Source of the DNA: Porphyra umbilicalis | Taxonomy: Eukaryota > Rhodophyta > Bangiophyceae > Bangiales > Bangiaceae | DNA length: 64,000 nt | Assembly (NCBI GenBank): GCA_002049455.2 | Contig: KV919101.1 | Coordinates: forward strand, 1 to 64,000 | Direction of reading: 5' to 3' | Shown: one piece after another, positions 35,769 to 45,719 of the stretch | Numbering within the stretch: the first letter of the stretch is position 1 | Layout of the letters: each line of letters begins with the position of its first letter | Notes under the pieces: model-generated | Databases searched by the model: none | What the model was told of the DNA's origin: nothing | Seen by the model: the letters and a program-made list of their open reading frames with translations, nothing else | Made by a program: the position numbers and the translations under genes

Positions 35769-38026
35769 TCAGGACACCAACCCGTATGGTGTTAGTACCG
35801 CTGCCGGCAGCCAGGCGTGCAGGGCGGTAGATGTGTCGCGCTCACCGCCTGCCGCCGCCGTGTCCAAAAAAACCGCACGTCGCGGTATCCTCGCTGCTGG
35901 GGCGCGAGTGGGGGGAGCAACTGCCAAATGCTGTCCTTTTTGCGTCCCGGCACTTGGGCCGGCAGGGGAGCAGTCGGGTGTACTGCCGGTGCACGTGCAC
36001 GGGAGAGTTTGTGCACTACCTCCTCCGTCGCCCCGGCGCCCCACCCGTCGGTGGCACGCCGGGCGGGGGCGAGCTCGAGCCTAGCTCAACCCCTGCGGTT
36101 CCCCCCACCCTGGCGCTACGGCAGCAGAGCTGCGGCGGTAACGGAGCGGGGTGGAGTGAGCGCACCTGGGTGCAAACCCGCCCCGCCGGTGGCGATGTGT
36201 ATGTGCGCTCAGGAGTGGCGGGCACCATAGGCGCCGGCACGAGTGGAGTGCACGGCTGCTTGGGGGCGGTAGGTCGACCAGACCGACCGATTGGGGTGCC
36301 TGAGTGAGTGGGGCGTCGAGTGAGTGTGGGCACTGCCCTCTGGGGTAACGAGTACGGACGTGCCTGGGGACTAGCCCCGGGGCGGAGGACGAGAGAGTAG
36401 ACACAAAGGGACTTTGGACCCGGCGGCGGCGGCGGTGGCGGCGGCGGGGGGGTGGGGAGGGGTGGGCGTATCGTCTGGAGGCCGCCCGAGTGGACCTGGC
36501 GCCGGCGGCGGCGGCGGTGGAGGGGTTTGGGGGGCGGGGGGAGTGTGTCAGCGCCTGTGGCGGACTCGGTGGGGATTGGTGGGGGTTTGTTGCCTGCAGC
36601 TGCCCCGGTCGGACCCGCAAGTGATTGTCGCCGGCGCCGCTGGCGCTGCCAGCGCCGCGTCTCCGCCGCCGCGTCGGTCGCGGCGGTGACGGCGGCGACG
36701 GGCGGGTGTGGGTGGCCCGCGGTGGCGAGCGCCGCGCCGAGACGCAGCGTCGAATCCCAGACAGTGGGGAGCCGGGGCAGCCTCCCGTCGGCGTCGTTGC
36801 AGGTCATCGTGGCGGCGGGGGACGGGGTGGGGGCGCCGCCGTTGTGGCCTTTGCCGCCGCCTCCAACACTGGCGGCGGGGGGCTACCGCCGCCGCTGCCG
36901 CGGCGCGGCCGCTGCCGCCGGTACCGACCGGCCGGCCGGCCGCCGCGTCCGCGTCGGCGCCGCCCCCCTCGCCGCCAAGGCGTAGACATTGACGTAATAT
37001 TAGATTGCTCTGTACTACCTTCTGGCGCCCAGGCGGGCGGCATCGGCTGCCGCGCCCGACCGCCGAGTCGGTGTCGTTGCCGCCGGCGGGGAGCCACCCC
37101 CCCCCCTGCGCCCATCGCTGTCGGGAACGCATGGGGTGCTCCCTCCCCCCAACCCTTGACCCCCCGCCAATGTCCTCGTCCCGCCACCCCCCTCCCCAGG
37201 AGGAGCACCAGCACCAACCCCGCCCTCCCGAGGCGGCCAAAGCACACCCCCCGGAGGGTTCCGACCCGCCGCGCCACTGTGTCGGTCTCCGCGTCGGCCG
37301 AGTCGGGTGGGCCGTCTCCCGCCCCCTCCCCACCCCCTCCGCCCCCGCCGCCTCGTCGGCGCCGACAATGGCGGTCAGGGGCGGCGTCACATCGACAACC
37401 CCAACGACCTCCACCGGCGCGCTGCCCCGCCAGCGCCGGCGCCACGGTGGGGATGACGCGCGCGGCAGCGACGCGGCCGCCGTCGACGCCTTTGGCGCCA
37501 CCGGTACCGCTGCCGGCGCCGCGCATGCACGCGCCGCTGGGGGCGGCGGCGAGCATCGCCACAGCTCCCTCGACGGCGTGCATGGGAGCGACGAGCGGGG
37601 CGGGGATTGAGGACCAGCCGTCCCCGTCGCCACCGTCGTCGTCATCGCCGCCGCCCGTCAATTTGACTTTGGCGACGAGCACCGCGCCGGGCGCCGCCGC
37701 CGCTAATGCCACCACCCCCGCACCCGCCGCCGCCGCCGCGGGCGGTGCCGGTCCCGATCGCGCCAGCCCGACGCCGAGGCGCGCGCCCACCGCCGCGGTG
37801 ACCGCCGCCGGCCCCGCCAGGAAGACGACGTGCCCCCCCCCTCCCCACCGTCGCCGTCCTCAGTGCCGTCGGGCGTGCGCGGGGGGTCAAGCACACCCCC
37901 CCGCACCGCCAACGATGTCGCATCGTCGGCGGAGGCGACGGAGAGGAGCGCCGCCGTAGTCCCCGCCGGCGTGACGACGACCGTGGGGGGGGGAGGGGAG
38001 GGGTGGGGGGCGCGTGAGGGGTTCAT
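35769..38026 (-). CDS. Unrecognised GC-rich gene, frame-broken
   Basis: From the ATG at 38026 the minus strand reads a proline-rich start, then 'TTAALLSVASADDATSLAVR'. After a C-run near 37830 it continues in another frame with valine/alanine-rich protein ('ARLGVGLARSGPAPP', 'AVEGAVAMLAAAPSG') and near 37440 in a third ('EVVGVVDVTPPLTAIVGADE'). Further down, 'MTCNDADGRLPRLPTVWDST' (about 36807) and 'RRAVFLDTAAAGGERDTSTA' (about 35880) look like later pieces, ending at a stop at 35769. Together this could be a 600-700-residue extracellular or beta-rich protein, but no domain is clear and competing plus frames exist. The sharp lower-GC sequence at about 36985-37020 may be an intron or insertion. 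I am moderately sure of the minus strand and unsure of limits. Confidence 0.35.
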
Positions 38027-38800
38027 GGCGCGGGGAGTTGGGGGGGTTGAGGGGTCTGAGCGGTGGGCGCCGAATGCCGTTCAGTGGAGGAAGCGCCGTC
38101 GGCGCTGGCACCCCCCGAACGGTGGGTGGGGCGGCACGGGGGAGCACTCACGGCGTGGGGGCAAACACCCGTGCGTCTGCGCACCCCACAACAAGAGGCC
38201 GTCATAAAATCCACTCCCAACTCGTCACAATTTATGCGTGCGTGATCCTAACCCCACCCTTGCTCCCATACTAAGAGCAAAGCCAGCAATGTCGGGACTA
38301 TATTGTTAAATTCTCAATTGGGCATGCGACGTGGCGCCCTCCCAGAGGTCGCCTAACGACGAGGCCTGAAATGGACGATATACGCAATAGACTTACTCAT
38401 GAGTAGGCTACTTTCTCGCCGATAGTCACGTTCATCGGTGGGTCGTTCGTGGTCTATTCCAATGGACTATATCTCAGTGGAATCAGAGAGGCGCCAGCAC
38501 CGCGAGATCCCCGTGATCCGCCCGAGATTTCTGTGCTCAGGCTGGAAGAAGGTGGCGATCGTCTGCCACGACGCAGACACGAAGCACATACACGACGCGA
38601 AGTGGCCGATCGTGCCGATATAGGACAATCATCTGACACATGGCAGCACCCCAGGCTGCCACCGTGCCAGTTTGGACAGCCTCGGCTCACTCCCTTGAGC
38701 CACTCATACTCGACCACAAGAAAGGAGGCAAAGAAGCACAGAGAGGTGCTCTACGTCTGTCCCTTGACGTACACGCTACGGCAGCGTGGGAGGCTCAGAA

Positions 38801-38837
38801 GGTTACTACAAAAGAGGAGAGGAGCCCGCGTATGCCA
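38801..38837 (-). repeat. Split direct repeat B2 (37 bp), element 3' end
   Basis: Matches B1 and marks the left edge of the element on the plus strand. It ends in AACC, the complement of the GGTT at the A1 end. Confidence 0.85.
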
Positions 38838-38997
38838 TGTGACGTTGTGTATTTAATCGATGAGCTGCAGACGAAAAAGAAAATCCGGAATGTCCAGAAG
38901 TGAGTAAGAATCAGTACAGAGAGTGCCCTCGCATGTACCAAAAAACAATGGTTGTGCGCAAAAGCGCGCGAACGCTCCGACCCGGGGGGGAGGGAGG

Positions 38998-39305
38998 GAG
39001 GCGAAAAAACAGCGGACGTGGGGAGCCGGGGAGCAGCACCGGGAGACGCGGGCGGCGTCGCCTTATGCGGGCTGGGGGTGGACTCGGGCGGCCGACGCGT
39101 GTGGCTACGCGCTGGCTGCTGCTCGGGGCAGCAGGTGCCGCCGGGAAATGGATCTCCGGCGGAATCCGATCCCACAGCTTAATCCCCGGTGAGGAATGGG
39201 AACGGGCCCATTCCTCGCACGTCGCTAAATCTCTTCGCCCCACCCCGCCTACAGTCAACGCCCGTGGTACGAATAACCGTCGGACACAGACAATACGGAG
39301 GGGTT
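38998..39305 (-). repeat. Split direct repeat A2 (308 bp)
   Basis: Internal copy of A1, placed after the recombinase gene and overlapping B1 by GGTT, as expected for copying through a circular junction. Confidence 0.95.
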
Positions 39306-39338
39306 ACTACAAAAGAGGAGAGGAGCCCGCGTATGCCA
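39302..39338 (-). repeat. Split direct repeat B1 (37 bp)
   Basis: Identical by eye to the 37 bp at 38801-38837. It sits 25 bp after the recombinase stop. Confidence 0.9.
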
Positions 39339-39363
39339 AACAGAGAGAGTACGCCCGCCGGCA

Positions 39364-40344
39364 CTATCGGGGTAGCAGGCGGGCGAAGAAAAACCTATCA
39401 AACACAGACGGGACGACGAGCGACGAGATGTAAGAGGCGGCCAACGTCGGCTCCGTCGTGGCGCTCAGCGCCGCGATGGCGCCGCGGTTGACGCCCGCCG
39501 CGTTGGCCGCTGTGGCGCCGCCCGACTTGAGGGAGTGGGAGGCGTACACCGTACCAACGGCCGGGGTAATACCCAGACGGCGCAGACCATCTCGCAGCCA
39601 CGTCGTCACCAGAGCCGCGGCCGCGTCGGGACGGCACGTGGTGAAGAGGCGGGTTGTCGGCGGCCGGCCCGCGGCGCGAAAGTCCGCAACGAGCCGCGTC
39701 AGCAGCACGTGCGGGAGGTCGGCGCCGGGATGCACGCCCGCCGGCATTCGGCGAGCTATCAGGCCCGTGTCGGCCTCGGTCTTGTGCCGCGGCACTTGGT
39801 ACGCCGACGAGCCGTCAGCGCGGACGTCGACATCCCCAAGAGTCAGCCGCGTGATGTCCCCCGCGCGGCGCATCCACCAGAATTGCAGGACGACCGCAGT
39901 GAGTTGGTGTCGGCGCACTGTCGGCGAGCGTAGTGCCAACGCCGCCAGCTGCCAGGCGACGACGGCGGGGAGCGGTACGCGCGCCAGCTTGGTGACGGGC
40001 CGATAGGCGAGGCCCGCCCGACGGAAGCCGGCCTTGGCTTCGCGCACCCTGTCGTCGTCACAGGGGTTGGGCTGGCCGGCGGCCAAATGCCGCTTGCGCA
40101 CGGCCGCGAGGATGGGCTTGAGCGAGAGGGCGACGACCGACGCGCCCCGCCACAGGCAGCCCACATACGCCAGAACCGTCTCCGTGGAGGCGGGCAGCGG
40201 GCAGAGCCCGCGCTGGCAGCAGTAGGCCTCGAAGCGGCCCCACGCCCCGTTGTACCGCGCCGCAGTGGTCGCGACCACACTTTTCAGGCGCAGCCAACGG
40301 GCGGCAGCGGCATCAGCGCCTCCCCGGGGGCTGGCACGCGCCAA
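39364..40344 (-). CDS. DIRS-like tyrosine recombinase
   Basis: A 326-codon ORF. The N-terminal half is a SAM-like core-binding domain ('TAARYNGAWGRFEAYCCQRG'). The catalytic half has the first arginine in 'FWWMRRAGDITRLTLGDV', a lysine-bearing beta region ('YQVPRHKTEAD'), box II 'ASHSLKSGGATAANAAGV' and the nucleophile tyrosine in 'AASYISSLV'. The usual H-X-X-R of box II is H-S-L-K here. Lysine in place of the second arginine is unusual and might weaken activity or be a lineage trait. The enzyme would integrate a circular DNA copy without target duplication. It is followed at 25 bp by repeat B1. Confidence 0.85.
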   Translation of the reverse strand: MARASPRGGADAAAARWLRLKSVVATTAARYNGAWGRFEAYCCQRGLCPLPASTETVLAYVGCLWRGASVVALSLKPILAAVRKRHLAAGQPNPCDDDRVREAKAGFRRAGLAYRPVTKLARVPLPAVVAWQLAALALRSPTVRRHQLTAVVLQFWWMRRAGDITRLTLGDVDVRADGSSAYQVPRHKTEADTGLIARRMPAGVHPGADLPHVLLTRLVADFRAAGRPPTTRLFTTCRPDAAAALVTTWLRDGLRRLGITPAVGTVYASHSLKSGGATAANAAGVNRGAIAALSATTEPTLAASYISSLVVPSVFDRFFFARLLPR

Positions 40345-42583
40345 CGTCCGACGTTGCGCGCGTTGCCAGGCAGAAGCCCCGACCGAACGGAGAAGCGGTG
40401 ACGTCGATGGGCGGCACGGGAGCGGCGGGCTTGGCGGCGGGCCGCGGCTGCCTCGGAGAGCCCCCCCCCACGAAGCAGAAGACCGCCATACGCCACTTGG
40501 GGGGCGGGGCGGGCCGTAGCGTGCGGCCGCTTAGGAACAGGCCCGCTGACGCCGGCAGGAGGTACCCTTCGTCGGCGGCCGCGACCGCCGGCGCCCACCA
40601 GTGCTGCGCGACCCACACCGGCAGGATGACCGTTGCCGTGGCCTTGTCCTTCCGCACCTTCGCGAGGACCCGTTCGACCTGGTTGAAGGGCGGGTAGATC
40701 CAGTTGTTCTCCCCACCCCCCCAGAAGACCGAGAAGGCGTCGACGGCCTCCGTCCCGGGCGCGTGCCTCAAGGTGTTGAAACGCGCGCACTTGGTGTTGT
40801 TCGGAGTGGCGAAGCGGTCGACCGTGTGCACGCCGTACCGCTGAACCAACACGCGGAACACCGGGGTCGACAGCCGCCAGTCGCCGGGGTCGGAGCGCCG
40901 CGACAGGGCATCCGCCCACACGTTGGCGACTGAGGGCAGCCAGGACGCCCGCAGGGTGACGCGATAGAGAACCGCGACAGCATGTAGGCTCCGCAACTCG
41001 GCCATCAACGCCGGGGAGCGGCTGCTGAAGCCGTTTATCACGTGCATGGCGACCCGGCTGTCGACGCGCAGCCGCAGCAGGCCCTCCTTGCCGAGAAGCT
41101 GCGACCCGAACGCCAACAGGCAGAACCGAACCGCGGCGACCTCCTTCACGTTGATGTGGAGGTCCCGCTGCGCCGCCGTGAAGAACCCCGCCGCCGGGAG
41201 AAGGTGTTGCCAGTGGCCGCCCCACCCGTAGGGCGAGGCGTCCGTCGTCAACTCTCCCAAGGTCACCGGCCACAAAGCCCGCCCCACACCCGGCTCCGTG
41301 CGCAGCTTCGAGAACCACGCCAAGTCGGCAACCGCCCCGTGGGTCAGGCGCGACACCGGTGCCACCAGAGACTGGCAGTCGTACACCCGCCGGAGGAAGA
41401 ACCGAGCCGACGGGAGGGCAAGCTGGCACGATACTGCCAGACCCGAGAACTGCTGCAAGGTCTTGGAGGACACGCGCCGAGAGCGCAGGCGGGCCGCCGA
41501 CAGTAGCGCCTTGGCGCCGCCGACGAGCTTGGCTAGCCGAGCGGGTGGTAACACCACCAGCCGGCGCGTCGTGTCCACCAGGAACCCGAGGAGGGGGAGC
41601 CGGGTTGTGCCCACCGCAACACCCTTGAGCGGGTGGACCTGGATGCCGAGCTGCTTGAAAAGCGACAGGATTTCCACGCGCCCCGCCGTTGCTGCCGCCT
41701 TGGTCGAGGGACGAGCCCCCCGCCCATTGGCGGCAAAGTCGTCGACGTACGCGTTGACCTTGAAGCCGCGCAACCGCAGCGCCGCCACCACTGGCCGCAT
41801 CATCTTGGTCCACACCCACGGGCTCAGCCGCATCCCGAAAGGGAGCACACGAGGCTCGTAAACCACCCCGCGCACGACAAACCGGAAGTACTTGCGGTCT
41901 GACGGCCGCAGACGGATGTGGTAGAATGCGTCCGTCACGTCCCAAGAGACGAGGTGGTCGTTTGGGACGAGCGTGGCCAAGAAGGAGGGCAGGCGCTGGT
42001 ACTGAAAGACCCTCTTGCGCACCTGCAGGTTGATCAAGCGGAGGTCGACGACCAGCCGTGGCTTGGATCCGTACACGATGAACGTCTGCGACACCCATGG
42101 GGCGCCAGCGCCCGCCGCGGGGGAGAGCCCCCGGGCGTACCCCGCAGACACCCAACGCCCGACCTCGGCCGAGGCCCAGACGATCTCGTCCGGGGGTAGC
42201 TCGTAGCCCTTGGACCTGGTTGGCGGCGGACGCGATGCCCAGGGAACACGGAATCCGAACTGGATTGTCCGCAGTACCCAATAAGCCGCCCCCATCGCCG
42301 CCCAAGCCGTCAGCGCCGCCAGCAATGTCGAGTAGGGCGCGTCGGCCGACGCCGCCGCGTCTTCCTCTCGCTGTCGACGCGCTTGCCGCCGCTCTCTGGC
42401 GGGGGGGCGGCGACGCTTTCTTGCCTTGTGTTGCGGAGCGTCCCCCGGCAAGCGAGGGGACGCCCCCGACCCCCGGGTACGGCGGGGGGCCGGCACCGCC
42501 GACGAGCCGCCTTTTTTAGGCGCCCCGAGTGGGACGCCCCCCCTTGGGCGGCTTGGCATCGCCCCCGCGGATGCCTTCGGCAT
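40313..42583 (-). CDS. pol: DIRS-like reverse transcriptase-RNase H with Dam-methylase-like tail
   Basis: The frame is open from 42772, but the first sensible start is the ATG at 42583, overlapping gag. After a basic linker and a hydrophobic segment comes RT: 'SKPRLVVDLRLINLQV', 'HLVSWDVTDAFYHIRL' (first catalytic Asp), 'LPFGMRLSPWVWTKMM' and 'FKVNAYVDDFAANGRG' (YVDD active site). RNase H follows with 'TDASPYGWGGHW', the acidic 'HINVKEVAAV', 'LRVDSRVAMHVI' and 'NVWADALSRR', giving D-E-D-D. The last 150 residues contain 'VDRFATPNNTKCARFNT', 'NNWIYPPFNQVERVL' and 'PVWVAQHWWAP', resembling the Dam-like methyltransferase region known from DIRS elements (PPF/NPPF motif). No frameshift is needed through about 750 codons, which is strong evidence for a recently active copy. 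It ends 32 bp inside the start of the recombinase ORF. Confidence 0.9.
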   Translation of the reverse strand: MPKASAGAMPSRPRGGVPLGAPKKGGSSAVPAPRRTRGSGASPRLPGDAPQHKARKRRRPPARERRQARRQREEDAAASADAPYSTLLAALTAWAAMGAAYWVLRTIQFGFRVPWASRPPPTRSKGYELPPDEIVWASAEVGRWVSAGYARGLSPAAGAGAPWVSQTFIVYGSKPRLVVDLRLINLQVRKRVFQYQRLPSFLATLVPNDHLVSWDVTDAFYHIRLRPSDRKYFRFVVRGVVYEPRVLPFGMRLSPWVWTKMMRPVVAALRLRGFKVNAYVDDFAANGRGARPSTKAAATAGRVEILSLFKQLGIQVHPLKGVAVGTTRLPLLGFLVDTTRRLVVLPPARLAKLVGGAKALLSAARLRSRRVSSKTLQQFSGLAVSCQLALPSARFFLRRVYDCQSLVAPVSRLTHGAVADLAWFSKLRTEPGVGRALWPVTLGELTTDASPYGWGGHWQHLLPAAGFFTAAQRDLHINVKEVAAVRFCLLAFGSQLLGKEGLLRLRVDSRVAMHVINGFSSRSPALMAELRSLHAVAVLYRVTLRASWLPSVANVWADALSRRSDPGDWRLSTPVFRVLVQRYGVHTVDRFATPNNTKCARFNTLRHAPGTEAVDAFSVFWGGGENNWIYPPFNQVERVLAKVRKDKATATVILPVWVAQHWWAPAVAAADEGYLLPASAGLFLSGRTLRPAPPPKWRMAVFCFVGGGSPRQPRPAAKPAAPVPPIDVTASPFGRGFCLATRATSDVGACQPPGRR

Positions 42584-43625
42584 ACCGCTTCCCGTGCGCG
42601 CGCGCCGCCGCGTGGACGAGGCTGGCGTTCTGCGCCGTGGCCAAGTAGTCGTAGGACGGGCAGTACACGTCCTGGTCGCCGTGCCCAAACACCAGCACCC
42701 GCAGCGTCTCGGACGCCGCCTGGTCGTGCGTGGCCAAGGTGATGACCTTGTACCGTGCCGACACGAGCGCAAACAGCTGGTGCAGCGCCACGCGCGTGTT
42801 GACGTCGTAGGCGGACGGCGTCTGCCCCGCGTGCTCGACCGCCTCCTCGTGGCTCAGCGCGCGGTTATGAAGCCGCTGCACCCACGCCGCGATGTTGTAG
42901 ACAAACTCCAAGTCGTAGGCGGGCTTGCCCGCGAGCTTGGCCTGCACCTTGCCGTAGCGGGTGTCCCCCACCACGTCGAAGGGGTGCGGGTAGCGCGAGT
43001 GGGCCTCGCCTTCGGGCGGGAGGTAGAAGCCGCGGATAACCGGGCGGACGTTGCGGACACGGCGGATCTCGGTGATGTGGAATGCGCTGCGGTAGCGCGT
43101 CACGCGGCGCTCGTCCGGCGAGTAGTCGTCGTCCGACTCCTCTTCCGAGTCGTCGTCGAGCTCGTCGTCGTCGAAAGCGGGGAGGTCGCTCCCCCCGCCG
43201 CCTCCGTCGCCCCCCCCGCCACCACCGCCGCCGCCGCCACCACCACCGCCGCCGCCGCCGCCACCACCGCCGCCGCCGCCGCCACCAGTGCCAGCGCCAC
43301 CGCCGCCGCCGCTGCCGCTGCCGGCGTGCGAGCCCTTGCTCCCGTCGGACGCCGTGCCGTCGTCCGCCGGGGGGTCGTCGGCAGCACCAGCCCGCGCCCC
43401 GTCCTTGCCGGGCGTCGCCGGCCCCTTGCCGCCGCCCTTTTTGCGGGCACAGGTGGACACAGGGAGGGGAAAGAGCAACCAAGAGACCAGGAAGAGGGCA
43501 AAAAAGGGGGGGGGGATCACCCCCGTCAAAACCGTCGGCACGAGGCCCGGCGCGGCGAGACAAAAGTCAAAGAAGCCGCTCCCCGCCAGGGGGGTAGGTG
43601 CCGAGATCGACGCCATGAGGTCCAC
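42516..43625 (-). CDS. gag: DIRS-like element gag protein
   Basis: A 369-codon ORF beginning about 50 bp inside repeat A1. The N-terminus has a hydrophobic stretch ('FFALFLVSWLLFPLPV'), followed by a low-complexity run of more than 40 glycines and an acidic Asp/Glu/Ser segment. The C-terminal 190 residues are well mixed and look folded ('YDLEFVYNIAAWVQRLHNRA', 'VALHQLFALVSARYKVITL'). There is no CCHC knuckle. Position, not homology, is the main reason for calling it gag. The glycine run is encoded by a GCC/GCC-type repeat that may vary in length. The ORF overlaps the start of the RT ORF by about 68 bp, so the downstream protein could be made by its own ATG or by frameshifting. Confidence 0.75.
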   Translation of the reverse strand: MDLMASISAPTPLAGSGFFDFCLAAPGLVPTVLTGVIPPPFFALFLVSWLLFPLPVSTCARKKGGGKGPATPGKDGARAGAADDPPADDGTASDGSKGSHAGSGSGGGGGAGTGGGGGGGGGGGGGGGGGGGGGGGGGGDGGGGGSDLPAFDDDELDDDSEEESDDDYSPDERRVTRYRSAFHITEIRRVRNVRPVIRGFYLPPEGEAHSRYPHPFDVVGDTRYGKVQAKLAGKPAYDLEFVYNIAAWVQRLHNRALSHEEAVEHAGQTPSAYDVNTRVALHQLFALVSARYKVITLATHDQAASETLRVLVFGHGDQDVYCPSYDYLATAQNASLVHAAARAHGKRYAEGIRGGDAKPPKGGRPTRGA

Positions 43626-43674
43626 AGCTCCGTCACGCCCACCGTTTGATTGGTGGACGCCGTTTTTTCACCGT

Positions 43675-43982
43675 GAGGCGAAAAAACAGCGGACGTGGGG
43701 AGCCGGGGAGCAGCACCGGGAGACGCGGGCGGCGTCGCCTTATGCGGGCTGGGGGTGGACTCGGGCGGCCGACGCGTGTGGCTACGCGCTGGCTGCTGCT
43801 CGGGGCAGCAGGTGCCGCCGGGAAATGGATCTCCGGCGGAATCCGATCCCACAGCTTAATCCCCGGTGAGGAATGGGAACGGGCCCATTCCTCGCACGTC
43901 GCTAAATCTCTTCGCCCCACCCCGCCTACAGTCAACGCCCGTGGTACGAATAACCGTCGGACACAGACAATACGGAGGGGTT
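43675..43982 (-). repeat. Split direct repeat A1 (308 bp)
   Basis: The 5' terminal repeat of the DIRS-like element, repeated in the same orientation at 38998-39305. Confidence 0.95.
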
Positions 43983-44234
43983 CGCACAAGACCCGGGGGC
44001 CCTCGAAGTGGCCGTAAGCGACTCGTGTGTGTCGCCTTGATACGTCACGGCGTCTCGCGTCGATTGCGTCTACGTCCGTCGAGGCAGGAAGTGTCGACTC
44101 TTGGGTCACCTGTCGTTCCCAGCCTTTGAGTGAAGCGGCGATCGTTTCGCCGTCGTCGTTTGGCGTGGTCGTTTGTCAACAGACACGTTTTATGTTGCAA
44201 CGATTTGGCGTCCAGCCAATGAGTGAGCCCGTAG

Positions 44235-44322
44235 CATAGTCCGAGTGTCCTGAATAGGGTGCGCGTGCCGTATTTCGGCTTCGAATAGGCCATGCGCGAC
44301 CTATTGTGACACTCGGACTATC
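44235..44322. repeat. Inverted repeat, MITE-like (about 88 bp)
   Basis: The arms ATAGTCCGAGTGTC and GACACTCGGACTAT, with further pairing inward to about 30 bp each, flank a short loop. A second, weaker inverted match (TCTAAATTCG with CGAATTTAGA) lies at about 44340-44425. It carries no ORF. Confidence 0.65.
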
Positions 44323-44976
44323 GAACCGAGTTGGACTTATCTAAATTCGAGGAGGTCGTTCGACGTTCAATAGGGCACGTTCACATTGACACACAGCTGT
44401 TCGTGGCCTATTAAGCGAATTTAGACACGTTTCACCAATAATTGAGACACGTTGTGATAGACCGACATTGCTGGCTTTGCTCTAACAGTCGCGGAACGCA
44501 CCCAGAGCATCCAGACGACTGCTGTCAAGCTGGTGCGTCTTCCAATCAGCTTGAATCAGCCCAGAATCCCAACCCCACCTTCCGTGCGGACCCGACCAAA
44601 CGGGGGGCTCGTGAAGCACCGCCAGGGCGGGGGCCGCGCCACCTTTGGCAGCGCGTCGACGCGCGCGCCGTCGGCGCGCGACCCGTCGGCACGTTGGCGC
44701 CGCCGACGGCGGCCACGGGCGCGCGCGCCTCGGGCGCCAGGAACCGAGCCACCCCCCCCCACCATTCTAGTATGCAGCCCCTTCTGAAGAGAGTTCTGAC
44801 CAGAACTCCTTCCGTTTCGTCGCATTCTCGTATCTGAAACGAAACCCAGCTTTATGCATGGTGTGCCGGCCACAACGCAGATCTCACTGGCCAGCGGCAC
44901 AGTCACCATGACCGTCGCCGCCGCGTCGCCCGCCGGCCGGCCGCTTCGCCCGCCGACCAGCGCCGCAGTGTCGACC

Positions 44977-45253
44977 ATGGACGCCCGCCGCGTCTGCCGC
45001 GCCGCGGCCGCCGCCATCGTGGCCGCCGCCGCGTCGGCGGCCGTCGCCCTCTCCGTCGCCGCCCTCACGGCGGCGGCGGCGGCGGCGACGGCGCCCCCCC
45101 CCCCCCGCCCTCGCGTCCTTTGGCTCGTGCCGCTGGCAGGGCGACTCCTTTCGGACGGCGGCCGCGTCGCGCGAGGCGCTGTGCCGGCTGTGGGGGTGCC
45201 GCATCCGCCGCAGCCGCCGCCGCCGCATCGTCTCGGGCGTGGCGCCGTCAGGC

Positions 45254-45284
<31 letters not shown>

Positions 45285-45719
45285 GGTCAACGGGCACCAA
45301 CGTGCAAGTCGAGGGCGTCGACGAGGCCGACGTCATCAAGGGCGACGGCTCCGTGCAGTACGTGGTGTCCAACGGCACGCTGCACGTGCTGGCCGTGCGC
45401 CGTGGCGGCGCCGCCGCGGTGCGCGTCGGCAGCTTGGCGGTCGGGGGGGCAGCGGAGGTCCTCGCCGACGGCTCGGCGTTGCTGTTCATTGGGCGGCTCG
45501 GCTTTCGAGGCGACGGCGCCGACGCGGGGTGGACATTCACCCGCCTGACGCGCGTCGACGCGTCGACGGCCGACGCGCCGGTCGTCACGTCGACGGTGGA
45601 CGTGCGGGGGCGCGTCACCGCCGCCCGCTCGGTCGGTGGCGCCGCGCGGCTGTTTGTCACGACGCACCTCTGGCCGGCCTTGTTCCACCCGACGCGGCCG
45701 CTCCGCAACATGTCGGCCG
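44977..45719 (+). pseudogene. 5' half of a secreted beta-propeller-domain gene, interrupted
   Basis: From the ATG at 44977 a long alanine-rich hydrophobic segment looks like a signal peptide or signal anchor. A run of 13 C (45094-45106) then shifts the frame, after which 'ALASFGSC' and 'GTNVQVEGVDEADVIKGDG' appear, the diagnostic start of the C-terminal beta-propeller domain family (PF09826), known mainly from bacteria and archaea. The blades follow ('VQYVVSNGTLHVLAVRRGG', 'ALLFIGRLGF', 'ARLFVTTHLW') until 45719, where a transposon begins. The remainder of the same domain is at 62442-63807. Function of this family is not known; a secreted binding or enzyme-like role is plausible. An ATG at 44908 is an alternative start. 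Confidence 0.8.

Larger units (their letters stand above)
38801..43982 (-). mobile_element. DIRS-order retrotransposon with split direct repeats (PAT/Ngaro-like), near-complete
   Basis: Read on minus, the order is repeat A1 (43982-43675), gag, RT-RNase H, tyrosine recombinase, B1 (39338-39302), A2 (39305-38998), a 160-bp spacer, and B2 (38837-38801). A1 and A2 are 308-bp direct repeats that look essentially identical, as are the 37-bp B1 and B2; B1 and A2 overlap by the four bases GGTT. Split direct repeats and a tyrosine recombinase in place of an integrase define the PAT/Ngaro branch of DIRS elements. No target-site duplication is expected, and none is seen. All three ORFs are open, so the copy may be recent. 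The spacer between A2 and B2 is longer than the textbook layout and may be part of the right terminal repeat. Confidence 0.9.

Noticed and set aside
40284-42305. 673-codon minus ORF overlapping the DIRS polymerase
   Set aside because: It is a shadow frame; the RT-RNase H motifs are all in the other minus frame.
42426-43649. 407-codon plus ORF antisense to gag
   Set aside because: It mirrors the gag ORF of the DIRS-like element and has no independent motif.
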